Below are positions 1 through 4,790 of a stretch of DNA of 5,757 nt, piece after piece. The DNA comes from Oscillospiraceae bacterium (GTDB lineage: Bacteria > Bacillota > Clostridia > Oscillospirales > UBA929). The position numbers and the translations under genes were made by a program. Each line of letters starts with the position of its first letter. Within the stretch, counting starts at the first letter, position 1. The stretch is taken from positions 1 to 5,757 of the forward strand of contig WRLW01000105.1 of the NCBI GenBank assembly GCA_009777435.1. Direction: 5' to 3'. Below the pieces are notes generated by a model. That model saw only the letters and a program-made list of their open reading frames with translations. It was not told the origin of the DNA and ran no database searches.

Positions 1-27
1 CTCCCCCCGTGGAGCCTTGCCCCCACA

Positions 28-237
28 TCACTGCGCAGTCCGTATGTCAACATATTGTCCCTCGTTCTCCTTCAACCATGCGTCAAGGCTGTCCTCGCGG
101 ACAAGGACGCGCTTTCCGATACGAATAGCGGGGAATCCCTCCGTATTGAACAGACGATACGCCATTGCCCGAGAGCCAAGAATCGCGGTCAGGTCATGCG
201 CCGAGAACATACGCACCTTGTATTCGCGTGTTTCCAT
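28..237 (-). CDS. xis: Excisionase-like HTH DNA-binding protein
   Basis: This small protein of 69 residues belongs by pattern to the excisionase/MerR-like HTH-17 family. A helix-turn-helix covers about residues 11-30 (FSAHDLTAILGSRAMAYRLF). A short wing of the form FPAIRIGKRVLVRED follows at 35-49, and the conserved LDAWL helix lies at 51-55. Such proteins bend DNA at attachment sites and steer a tyrosine recombinase towards excision; some act as transcription regulators. The start is ATG with an AAAGGA Shine-Dalgarno sequence about 12 nt upstream. It diverges from the XRE repressor and has its own promoter overlapped by a palindrome, so it is probably repressed while the element is integrated. 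The family assignment is good. The role as the partner of the nearby recombinase is inferred from position. Confidence 0.8.
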   Translation of the reverse strand: METREYKVRMFSAHDLTAILGSRAMAYRLFNTEGFPAIRIGKRVLVREDSLDAWLKENEGQYVDIRTAQ

Positions 238-262
238 CGTGTTTCACCATCCTTTACTTTAA

Positions 263-275
263 CATGATAATCATG
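263..275. promoter_or_regulatory. Operator-like palindrome O1
   Basis: CATGATAATCATG is a perfect 13-bp palindrome (6+1+6). It lies just downstream of the predicted start of the excisionase transcript and is the same site, read on the other strand, as the palindrome at the start of the XRE gene. It is probably a binding site for that repressor. Confidence 0.6.
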
Positions 276-285
276 CTATATTGTT

Positions 286-314
286 AAGATATCATGATAT
301 ATTTGTTTTGTCAA
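286..314 (-). promoter_or_regulatory. Promoter of the excisionase gene
   Basis: On the minus strand a consensus -35 TTGACA (309-314) is followed after exactly 17 bp by a -10 TATCTT (286-291). The predicted start is near 279, giving a leader of about 40 nt. The palindrome at 289-300 overlaps the -10 box, so a protein bound there would block this promoter. Confidence 0.7.
289..300. promoter_or_regulatory. Operator-like palindrome O2
   Basis: ATATCATGATAT is a perfect 12-bp palindrome made of overlapping TATCATG and CATGATA half-sites. It covers part of the -10 box and spacer of the excisionase promoter. The shared half-sites link it to the other palindromes in this control region. Confidence 0.6.
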
Positions 315-330
315 CTCTTATTTTCTTGAC

Positions 331-359
331 TTTACTTTTTTATTTTTCTGTGTTATCAT
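331..359 (+). promoter_or_regulatory. Promoter of the XRE repressor-integrase operon
   Basis: A -35 like TTTACT (331-336) is followed after 17 bp by a -10 TATCAT (354-359, one mismatch from TATAAT) with the extended -10 element TGT just before it. The start would be near 366, only about 18 nt ahead of the ATG at 384. A second -35-like TTGACT at 326-331 is spaced less well. The half-site TATCATG (354-360) coincides with the -10 box, so the repressor may shut off its own promoter. Confidence 0.6.
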
Positions 360-374
360 GCTTTTGTGGGGGGA

Positions 375-385
375 ATGATTATCAT
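375..385. promoter_or_regulatory. Operator-like palindrome O3 at the XRE start codon
   Basis: ATGATTATCAT is a perfect 11-bp palindrome (5+1+5) lying between the GGGGGGA Shine-Dalgarno sequence (368-374) and the start codon, whose first two bases it includes. Its core matches O1 on the opposite strand. It is a plausible autoregulatory site. Confidence 0.55.
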
Positions 386-797
386 GTTTAACAGAATTAC
401 GAAATACAGAAAAAAGGCTGGCTTATCGCAAGCAAAAATCGCTGAACTGTTGGGGGTTGCGCAGAACACCGTTAGTTATTGGGAAAGAGGTATAAACACA
501 CCTTCATATGAAACACTGGAGAAGCTGGCGGTTATTTTCAACTGTGAAGCCGATAACCTTTTACAGCCCGGCAAATTCCATCCTGTTTCAGATACCCCCA
601 TAAAAAAAAGAGAACCTGACCGCGATACTGAAGAAGTCTACAGAACACTTGATAAAATCAATCATGCTACTGGTTTTATGTCTAAAGATGAAGTGTTCCG
701 TCTTTATGACATTGCTAAATCTGCGTTTCCCGATGCGTTCATTAACTCCGAGAGGGTTCGCAACATTGTTGATAATGCCAAGCGCAACAGACCGTAG
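384..797 (+). CDS. XRE/Cro-family repressor of the element
   Basis: The 137-residue protein has an N-terminal HTH of the XRE/Cro/CI family at about residues 4-58, including the hallmark LSQAKIAELLGVAQNTVSYW at 14-33 and ERG...PSYETLEKLA. The C-terminal part (about 65-137) is charged and not recognised; no peptidase motif of LexA/CI type is evident. The reading frame opens earlier with GTG at 366 and ATG at 375. ATG at 384 is preferred because GGGGGGA at 368-374 lies 9 nt ahead and the predicted transcript starts near 366. It is probably a DNA-binding repressor controlling its own operon and the divergent excisionase gene through the palindromes between them. The integrase gene follows after 22 bp, suggesting co-transcription. 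An A8 run at 602-609 is a possible slippage site. Confidence 0.85.
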   Translation: MFNRITKYRKKAGLSQAKIAELLGVAQNTVSYWERGINTPSYETLEKLAVIFNCEADNLLQPGKFHPVSDTPIKKREPDRDTEEVYRTLDKINHATGFMSKDEVFRLYDIAKSAFPDAFINSERVRNIVDNAKRNRP

Positions 798-819
798 TAT
801 GGATATGGAGGAATAAGCC

Positions 820-2010
820 ATGCCCAAAACATCCACCACCCGCGCCGCGCAGGGGAGCGGCACCATACGGCAACGTAAAGACGGACGCTGGGAAGCCCGA
901 TACACAATAGGCCGCGACCCCGGCACGGGCAAGCAGATACAGCGGAGCGTATACGGCGCGACACAAGCTGAAGTGCGCAAAAAGCTACAGCAAGCGGCGG
1001 TCGATATCGACAACGGGGTATATATTGAGCCGTCGAAGCTGACCGTCAGCCAGTGGCTTGATATCTGGACGGCCGAATACTTGGGGAGCGTTAAGCCGCG
1101 AACAATGGATTCCTACAAAACCACTTGCAAAACACATCTAAAGCCTGAGCTTGGGGCTGTCAAGCTGAAATCTTTGCCCGCTCATACGATTCAGACGCTT
1201 TACAATAAGCTCCACAAAGGAACGGCTGACAAGAAAGGGCTTTCGGCTAAAACCATTCAAAACTTGCACGGCGTTCTTCACAAGGCTTTACAGCAAGCCG
1301 TCAAGCTCGGTTATCTTCGGTTCAACCCTGCGGACGCTATCGAGTTACCGCGAGTTGTCAAGAAAGAGATTGCACCGTTTGACGATGAGCAAATATCGGC
1401 GTTTTTGTCCGCTATCAAAGGGCATAAATGGGAAGCCCTGTTTTTGACAACCATTTTTACTGGTATCCGTCAAGGTGAGGTTCTCGGGCTTACATGGTCG
1501 TGTGTTGACTTTGAGCTTGGCACAATCTTAATTGACCGACAGCTACAGCGAAACAGGACATCAAGCGTGTATGAGCTTGTATCAACCAAAAACAGCAAAA
1601 GCCGCCGCTTATCTCCCGCGCCGTTTGTAATGGCGGCATTGAGAGAGCAACGGCGGCTACAGGCGGCTACACGTGATTTGGCTTGTGATTTATGGCAAGA
1701 TTCCGGCCTTGTTTTCACAAATGAGTTTGGGCGCTATCTTACCGCTAAATCCGTCTACGGTGAGTATAAGCGGATTGTCACTCTCATTGACTTGCCGTCA
1801 GCACGTTTTCACGACCTCAGACATTCCTATGCCGTGTCTGCACTAAAATCGGGTGACGATGTAAAGACCGTCCAAGAGGCTTTGGGACATCACACGGCGG
1901 CGTTTACTCTCGATGTATACGGTCATGTCACCAACAGAATGAAGCAAGAAAGCGCGGCACGTATGGAGGCGTTTATTCAAAGGGTCAATAATGAGCGCCC
2001 CGAACTGTAA
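820..2010 (+). CDS. int: Tyrosine-family site-specific integrase
   Basis: This 396-residue recombinase has the usual length and three-part layout of phage and Tn916-type integrases. An N-terminal arm-binding domain covers about 10-65 (GSGTIRQRKDGRWEARYTIG and a following helix). A core-binding SAM-like domain covers about 73-175. The catalytic domain covers about 185-385. All catalytic residues appear present: R217 in TGIRQGE, K257 in the beta-hairpin, H331 and R334 in HDLRH, H357 in LGHH, and nucleophile Y367 in DVYGHV. ATG 820 is preceded by GGAGGA 7 nt upstream. It should catalyse integration and excision of the element. It lies downstream of the XRE gene as an apparent operon and converges on the tRNA-Gly attachment site. 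The gene looks intact. Confidence 0.95.
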   Translation: MPKTSTTRAAQGSGTIRQRKDGRWEARYTIGRDPGTGKQIQRSVYGATQAEVRKKLQQAAVDIDNGVYIEPSKLTVSQWLDIWTAEYLGSVKPRTMDSYKTTCKTHLKPELGAVKLKSLPAHTIQTLYNKLHKGTADKKGLSAKTIQNLHGVLHKALQQAVKLGYLRFNPADAIELPRVVKKEIAPFDDEQISAFLSAIKGHKWEALFLTTIFTGIRQGEVLGLTWSCVDFELGTILIDRQLQRNRTSSVYELVSTKNSKSRRLSPAPFVMAALREQRRLQAATRDLACDLWQDSGLVFTNEFGRYLTAKSVYGEYKRIVTLIDLPSARFHDLRHSYAVSALKSGDDVKTVQEALGHHTAAFTLDVYGHVTNRMKQESAARMEAFIQRVNNERPEL

Positions 2011-2030
2011 AGGGTCAATTAAAGGGTCAA
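1979..2030 (+). repeat. Three AAAGGGTCAA direct repeats at the end of int
   Basis: The 10-mer AAAGGGTCAA occurs at 1979-1988, 2009-2018 and 2021-2030, with starts 30 and 12 bp apart. The first lies in the last codons of int and the second begins inside its stop codon. Direct repeats next to an attachment site are typical arm-type binding sites for the N-terminal domain of a tyrosine recombinase. That role is inferred. Confidence 0.6.
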
Positions 2031-2050
2031 AAAGGCAAAACAGACATGAA

Positions 2051-2083
2051 AAAGCCCTGCAATCCTTGGGATTGCAGGGCTTT
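2051..2083 (-). terminator. Hairpin terminator of tRNA-Gly, possibly bidirectional
   Basis: A perfect 15-bp inverted repeat (2051-2065 with 2069-2083) has a 3-nt loop. On the minus strand the stem ends in GGGCTTTTTC, giving a run of five T, so it best fits as the terminator of the tRNA, only 4 nt after the encoded CCA. On the plus strand it ends in GGGCTTTAGC and may also stop transcription from int. Confidence 0.85.
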
Positions 2084-2087
2084 AGCG

Positions 2088-2115
2088 TGGAGCGGGTGGC
2101 GGGAATCGAACCCGC
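2088..2115. other. Probable attachment site (tRNA-Gly 3' end)
   Basis: The T arm, acceptor 3' strand and CCA of tRNA-Gly directly abut the integrase end of the element. Tyrosine integrases commonly recombine within the 3' half of tRNA genes and leave the tRNA intact. The exact core cannot be defined because the second copy would lie beyond the left edge. Confidence 0.55.
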
Positions 2116-2161
2116 GCCAGCAGCTTGGGAAGCTGCTACACTGCCATTATGCAACACCCGC
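2088..2161 (-). tRNA. trnG-CCC: tRNA-Gly (anticodon CCC)
   Basis: Read on the minus strand, the 74-nt gene folds as a full cloverleaf. The acceptor stem is GCGGGTG with CACCCGC and the D stem GCAT with GTGT. The anticodon stem GCAGC/GCTGC carries the loop TTCCCAA (anticodon CCC, reading GGG). The T stem GCGGG/CCCGC carries the loop TTCGATT. The discriminator is T, as usual for bacterial glycine tRNA, and CCA is encoded. The gene is complete although it appears to be the insertion site of the neighbouring element. Confidence 0.96.
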
Positions 2162-2180
2162 GCGTTTGGAGTTCTTTGGC

Positions 2181-2209
2181 ATTATATCACAAGCCGGAGA
2201 GAGGCACAA
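2181..2209 (-). promoter_or_regulatory. Promoter of tRNA-Gly
   Basis: On the minus strand a perfect -10 TATAAT (2181-2186) is preceded by an extended TGA element, with a weaker -35 TTGTGC (2204-2209) 17 bp upstream. The start would be near 2174, about 13 nt before the mature tRNA 5' end. Confidence 0.8.
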
Positions 2210-2251
2210 GCCCTATTTTTTAACACCTCGCGGGATAAACCCACAAAGCCC

Positions 2252-2280
2252 TTGACATAGTGCGCGGGGTGTGCTACTAT
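2252..2280 (+). promoter_or_regulatory. Promoter of cysK
   Basis: A consensus -35 TTGACA (2252-2257) is followed by a 17-bp spacer and a -10 TACTAT (2275-2280). Transcription would start near 2287, giving a leader of about 112 nt before cysK. The repeat motif at 2283-2307 covers the start point, a good position for a repressor. Confidence 0.75.
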
Positions 2281-2282
2281 AC

Positions 2283-2307
2283 ATTGCATACTAATCTCAT
2301 ATGTATT
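2283..2307. promoter_or_regulatory. Putative Rrf2/CymR-type operator ahead of cysK
   Basis: ATTGCATA (2283-2290), ten bases, then ATGTATT (2301-2307) form an imperfect inverted repeat of the type AWTRCAT...ATGTATT. The same two blocks occur ahead of the Rrf2 regulator gene with a 7-bp gap. The site overlaps the predicted transcription start of cysK. Assignment to the neighbouring regulator is inferred. Confidence 0.45.
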
Positions 2308-2340
2308 GTGTGAAAACACTGGAACAAAGGGTATTCTTGA

Positions 2341-2372
2341 CGCCGAGGGGCGAAAAAAGGCGCGGACGCGCC
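2341..2372 (+). other. Two small hairpins in the cysK leader
   Basis: CGCC-GAGG-GGCG (2341-2352) is followed by six A and then GGCGC-GGAC-GCGCC (2360-2371 core). They lie shortly before the GGAGGG ribosome binding site. No T run follows, so they are not a clear terminator, and no known riboswitch is recognised. They may only be mRNA stabilising structures. Confidence 0.3.
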
Positions 2373-2398
2373 CAATGCGGTAATGGAGGGAACCGAAA

Positions 2399-3325
2399 AT
2401 GACCATAGCGAACAGTCTTACAGACCTGATCGGAAAAACCCCGCTGCTCCGGCTGTGCAAATACGCCGAGGCGCAAAAGCTGGGGGCTTCGCTTGTCGCG
2501 AAGCTGGAATACCGCAATCCGGCGGGCAGCGTAAAGGATCGCATCGCGTGGGCCATGATCTATGACGCGGAAAAGAGCGGGAAGCTGAAACCGGGCGCCG
2601 TGATTATTGAGCCTACCAGCGGCAACACCGGTATCGGCCTTGCCTCCATCGCCGCCGCCAGAGGCTATCGGGTTATGCTGACCATGCCGGAGACCATGAG
2701 CGTGGAACGCCGCAAGCTGCTTGCCGCTTATGGCGCGGAGCTTGTGCTGACGGACGGCGCAAAGGGCATGAGCGGCGCCATAGCCAAGGCGGAGGAGCTG
2801 GCGGCCGAAACGCCGGGCGCGTTTATGCCCGGACAGTTTATAAACCCCGCCAATCCGCGGATACACGAAGAAACCACCGGCCCGGAGATATGGGAGGACA
2901 CCGGCGGCGAACTCGACATTTTTGTGTCGGGTATCGGCACAGGCGGCACCATCACCGGCGTGGGGGCCTTTTTGAAAAAGATGAACCCCGGTCTCAAAAT
3001 AATCGCGGTCGAACCCGCGGATTCGCCGGTGCTGTCCGAGGGGCGTACCGGCCCGCATAAGATACAGGGTATAGGCGCCGGGTTTGTCCCCGAGATATTG
3101 GACACATGTATTTACGACGAGATCATAACCGTGCGGAATGAGGACGCCTTTAAGACGGGCCGCGAAATCGCGCGCACCGAGGGCCTGCTTGTCGGCGCGT
3201 CCTCCGGCGCGGCGGTGTGGGCGGCGGCGCGGGCGGCCCGGCGCCCGGAAAACAGCGGCAAAACCATTGTGGTCATACTGCCGGATACCGGGGAGCGGTA
3301 TCTCTCAACGCCGCTGTTTGAATAA
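2399..3325 (+). CDS. cysK: Cysteine synthase (O-acetylserine sulfhydrylase)
   Basis: This 308-residue PLP enzyme makes L-cysteine from O-acetylserine and sulfide in the cytoplasm. The family motifs are all present. The PLP lysine K46 lies in NPAGSVKDR. The substrate-binding loop TSGNTG is at 73-78. The PLP phosphate-binding loop GIGTGGT is at 178-184. GIGAGFVP follows at 224-231, GASSG at 266-270, and PDTGERYLST near the C-terminus. The length is normal for the CysK/CysM group. ATG is preceded by GGAGGG 8 nt upstream. It has its own promoter and ends 19 bp from the convergent Rrf2 regulator gene. In Bacillus, CysK also acts as co-regulator by binding CymR; the neighbour's C-terminal tail suggests a similar moonlighting role here. 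No cysE is in the window. Confidence 0.96.
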   Translation: MTIANSLTDLIGKTPLLRLCKYAEAQKLGASLVAKLEYRNPAGSVKDRIAWAMIYDAEKSGKLKPGAVIIEPTSGNTGIGLASIAAARGYRVMLTMPETMSVERRKLLAAYGAELVLTDGAKGMSGAIAKAEELAAETPGAFMPGQFINPANPRIHEETTGPEIWEDTGGELDIFVSGIGTGGTITGVGAFLKKMNPGLKIIAVEPADSPVLSEGRTGPHKIQGIGAGFVPEILDTCIYDEIITVRNEDAFKTGREIARTEGLLVGASSGAAVWAAARAARRPENSGKTIVVILPDTGERYLSTPLFE

Positions 3326-3344
3326 ATAGACGGGCCGGCTGCCC

Positions 3345-3782
3345 TCAAATATAGTATTCATCCGCTCCGGCGGGCTTGCAGTCGTCAAGTATTGATTGAA
3401 GGGTGATGCCGTCGAGATACTCGCTCATCACCCCCGCCAAGCCCTGCCACACGGGAAGCGTCTTGCAAGAACCGCTGCGCTCACACTGATTTGGGGTATT
3501 CTCCATACAGGCGACAGGAAATATCCCGCCCTCGGTGATCCGGAGTATCTGGCCGACCGTATAGTGAGATGGCTCTTTGGCGAGCATGTAGCCGCCCCGA
3601 TGCCCCCGGTTCGTGCGCAACAGATCCGAGCTGTTGAGCAGTGTGACGATATGCTCAAGGTATTTCTTTGAAACGCCCTGCCGCTCCGCTATATCCTTCA
3701 GGGGGATATATCCCTGATCCCTCCGCTCGGCCAAATCCAGAAGCAGCCGGAGCGAATACCGCCCTTTTGTTGAAAATTTCAC
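3345..3782 (-). CDS. Rrf2-family regulator, IscR/CymR-like
   Basis: This 145-residue Rrf2-family winged-helix regulator starts with the typical MKFSTKGRYSLRLLLDLA. The recognition helix region lies about 27-50 (PLKDIAERQGVSKKYLEHIV), with a GHRGGY wing at 60-65 and the dimer helix from about 108. Three cysteines, C92, C100 and C106, resemble the Fe-S cluster site of IscR but with a 7+5 rather than 5+5 spacing, and Leu109 stands where IscR has its fourth ligand His. The C-terminus ends ...EYYI, like CysK-binding tails of CymR and serine acetyltransferases. It converges with cysK. Translation starts at a GTG; the Shine-Dalgarno sequence is weak (GGCGGGTGAAG). It is probably a regulator of cysteine or sulfur metabolism. 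Whether it binds a cluster is open. Confidence 0.9.
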   Translation of the reverse strand: MKFSTKGRYSLRLLLDLAERRDQGYIPLKDIAERQGVSKKYLEHIVTLLNSSDLLRTNRGHRGGYMLAKEPSHYTVGQILRITEGGIFPVACMENTPNQCERSGSCKTLPVWQGLAGVMSEYLDGITLQSILDDCKPAGADEYYI

Positions 3783-3798
3783 TTACTTCACCCGCCTG

Positions 3799-3820
3799 AT
3801 TGCATATTATTTGATGTATT
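3799..3820. promoter_or_regulatory. Putative autoregulatory operator of the Rrf2 gene
   Basis: ATTGCATA (3799-3806), seven bases, then ATGTATT (3814-3820) lie 17 bp ahead of the GTG start of the Rrf2 gene. They repeat the two blocks found at the cysK start site. The stretch is strikingly AT-rich against its surroundings. No convincing -35/-10 pair was found for this gene; TAATAT within the motif is a possible -10. Confidence 0.45.
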
Positions 3821-3841
3821 AAACATAGGTGTACTACGCTT

Positions 3842-4516
3842 TCAAGAGACGCCCGGATACTCGTTGCACAGCAGCCTGAACGGCGGCTCGTCCTCCTCGA
3901 TGGCGGGGAACCGCCCTATAGGCTCAAAGAAACGGTTGTCGGAGTTATCGTCGTTTACCTGACTGACCTCGCCGATAAGAACGGGGCCGTGTCCGGGCTT
4001 GGCCCAAAACGCGTGGTACATGCGCCGCGTGAGGGTTACGCTCGCGCCGGGCGGCAGCTCAAGCTCGGCGCCGGCCGGGACTGTGAGCTTTACGCCGTCG
4101 AGAGATACCGTGACGTCCGAGCCGTCAAGCCCGTCGTTTTGATCCGCGTTATACAGCCGCGTAACCAATATTCCGCCGCCTCGGTTTATGATGTCCTCCA
4201 TCTTGCTCCAATGGAAGTGCATGGGGCAGACCTGACCCTCGCGGCTTATCAGCAGCTTCTCCGCATAGGTTTTAGGATAGCCCGGGCAATTGCCGTTTCG
4301 CATTGTGAACAGCGCCAGACCGACGGAGCCAAAGTCGCCCAGCCCGTAATCGGTGACGTCCCAGCCCAGCATGTTGTCGCGTATCTCGTCGCATTCATGC
4401 CGCTTGGAACGCCAATCCTCGGGCGTCCACGCGGCAAAAGGAGGAAGCCTGAACGACAGCTTGTCCGCAAAGCATATGGCGTCGCGTATTATAGAGTTTA
4501 TTTCGGAACGCTTCAT
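3842..4516 (-). CDS. D-lyxose/D-mannose isomerase-like cupin
   Basis: The 224-residue protein matches the D-lyxose isomerase family (formerly DUF1498), single-domain cupins that interconvert D-lyxose and D-xylulose, and often D-mannose and D-fructose, with a divalent metal. Visible hallmarks are an N-terminal helical part (MKRSEINSIIRDAICFADK), the KTYAEKLL stretch at 82-89, the metal-binding HFHWSKMEDI at 100-109, and H168 in RMYHAFWA. H100, H102, E107 and H168 are the expected ligands, so the site appears intact. A late ENR-type region is represented by EVSQVNDDNSDNRFFEPIGRF. The ATG is preceded by AAAGGG about 11 nt upstream and an extended -10 promoter. No sugar transporter or kinase is adjacent, so the physiological substrate is unknown. 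It lies 59 bp upstream of the Rrf2 gene on the same strand, so some read-through is possible. Confidence 0.9.
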   Translation of the reverse strand: MKRSEINSIIRDAICFADKLSFRLPPFAAWTPEDWRSKRHECDEIRDNMLGWDVTDYGLGDFGSVGLALFTMRNGNCPGYPKTYAEKLLISREGQVCPMHFHWSKMEDIINRGGGILVTRLYNADQNDGLDGSDVTVSLDGVKLTVPAGAELELPPGASVTLTRRMYHAFWAKPGHGPVLIGEVSQVNDDNSDNRFFEPIGRFPAIEEDEPPFRLLCNEYPGVS

Positions 4517-4551
4517 AACGCGATAACCCTTTCATCGATAGGATTAACTAT

Positions 4552-4580
4552 ATTATAACATAAGCCGCCGTCGGATTCCA
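4552..4580 (-). promoter_or_regulatory. Promoter of the lyxose isomerase-like gene
   Basis: On the minus strand a perfect -10 TATAAT (4552-4557) has an extended TGT directly upstream, and a weak -35 TGGAAT (4575-4580) lies 17 bp further. The start would be near 4545, giving a leader of about 29 nt. Confidence 0.7.
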
Positions 4581-4590
4581 CAAAAAAAAC

Positions 4591-4743
4591 GGCCGCGGCG
4601 GGCAAGAGCATAATATATATTCGCCTGTTTATGCAGCCTGCGACGCGCAATGCGCGCCCATACATAGAAATCCCTCATTTTGTGGTGTAGGGGCGGCCAT
4701 TGGCCGTCCGCGCCCTATCAGTAAATGCTCTTGCCCTGCGGCC
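4591..4743. repeat. Inverted-repeat element (MITE- or REP-like) in a non-coding stretch
   Basis: The arms GGCCGC-GGC-GGGCAAGAGCAT (4591-4611) and its complement (4725-4743, ATGCTCTTGCCC-T-GCGGCC) are about 115 bp apart. Between them lie a CGCGC-AAT-GCGCG hairpin (4644-4656) and an 8-bp stem around GGCC-ATT-GGCC (4691-4709, one G-T pair). No open frame in this stretch looks coding. The combination resembles dispersed non-coding repeats common in GC-rich gut Clostridia, but no second copy is in the window. Confidence 0.5.
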
Positions 4744-4754
4744 GCGCATGACCC

Positions 4755-4779
4755 CCGGCCGGGAAAACCTCCCGGCCGG
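4755..4779 (-). terminator. GC-rich hairpin after the hydrophobic-tail protein gene
   Basis: CCGGCCGGGA (4755-4764), loop AAACC, and TCCCGGCCGG (4770-4779) form a perfect 10-bp stem starting 11 bp past the stop codon of the upstream minus-strand gene. There is no T run on either strand, so it is either a weak intrinsic terminator or a 3'-end stabilising structure. Confidence 0.5.
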
Positions 4780-4790
4780 CGAAGCGACTA

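Larger units (their letters stand above)
1..2090. mobile_element. Right end of an integrative element (prophage or ICE) inserted at tRNA-Gly
   Basis: The stretch carries an excisionase-like gene, a XRE repressor and a tyrosine recombinase, and it stops at the 3' end of a tRNA gene. This is the classic arrangement of a genomic island whose integrase lies just inside the attachment site. The XRE gene and control region are visibly more AT-rich than the cysK side. The element continues beyond the left edge, so its cargo and its other attachment site are not visible. Whether it is a prophage, an ICE or a degenerate island cannot be decided here. The right boundary is inferred and could lie anywhere within the tRNA 3' half. 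Confidence 0.75.

Noticed and set aside
1..28. A possible further minus-strand gene starting with ATG at 26-28, overlapping the excisionase stop as TGATG.
   Set aside because: Only nine codons are visible and no Shine-Dalgarno sequence precedes this ATG. The GGGGGGAG at 1-8 could instead be the ribosome binding site of a gene starting outside the window.
366..383. Earlier starts of the XRE gene at GTG 366 and ATG 375.
   Set aside because: The predicted transcript starts near 366 and the GGGGGGA ribosome binding site at 368-374 fits only the ATG at 384.
1991..2260. Plus-strand frames giving peptides such as VAGIEPAPAAWEAATLPLCNTR.
   Set aside because: This is the well-known spurious translation of a tRNA gene read on the opposite strand; the region is tRNA-Gly and its flanks.
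2297..3058. A 253-codon minus-strand frame across cysK.
   Set aside because: It is a shadow of cysK, which has all family motifs and its own promoter and ribosome binding site.
3332..3344. GGGC-CGGCT-GCCC between the convergent cysK and Rrf2 genes as a terminator.
   Set aside because: The stem is only 4 bp and there is no T run; it is too weak to call.
3989..4558. A 189-codon plus-strand frame opposite the lyxose isomerase-like gene.
   Set aside because: It lies antisense to a gene with recognisable catalytic residues and has no family features of its own.
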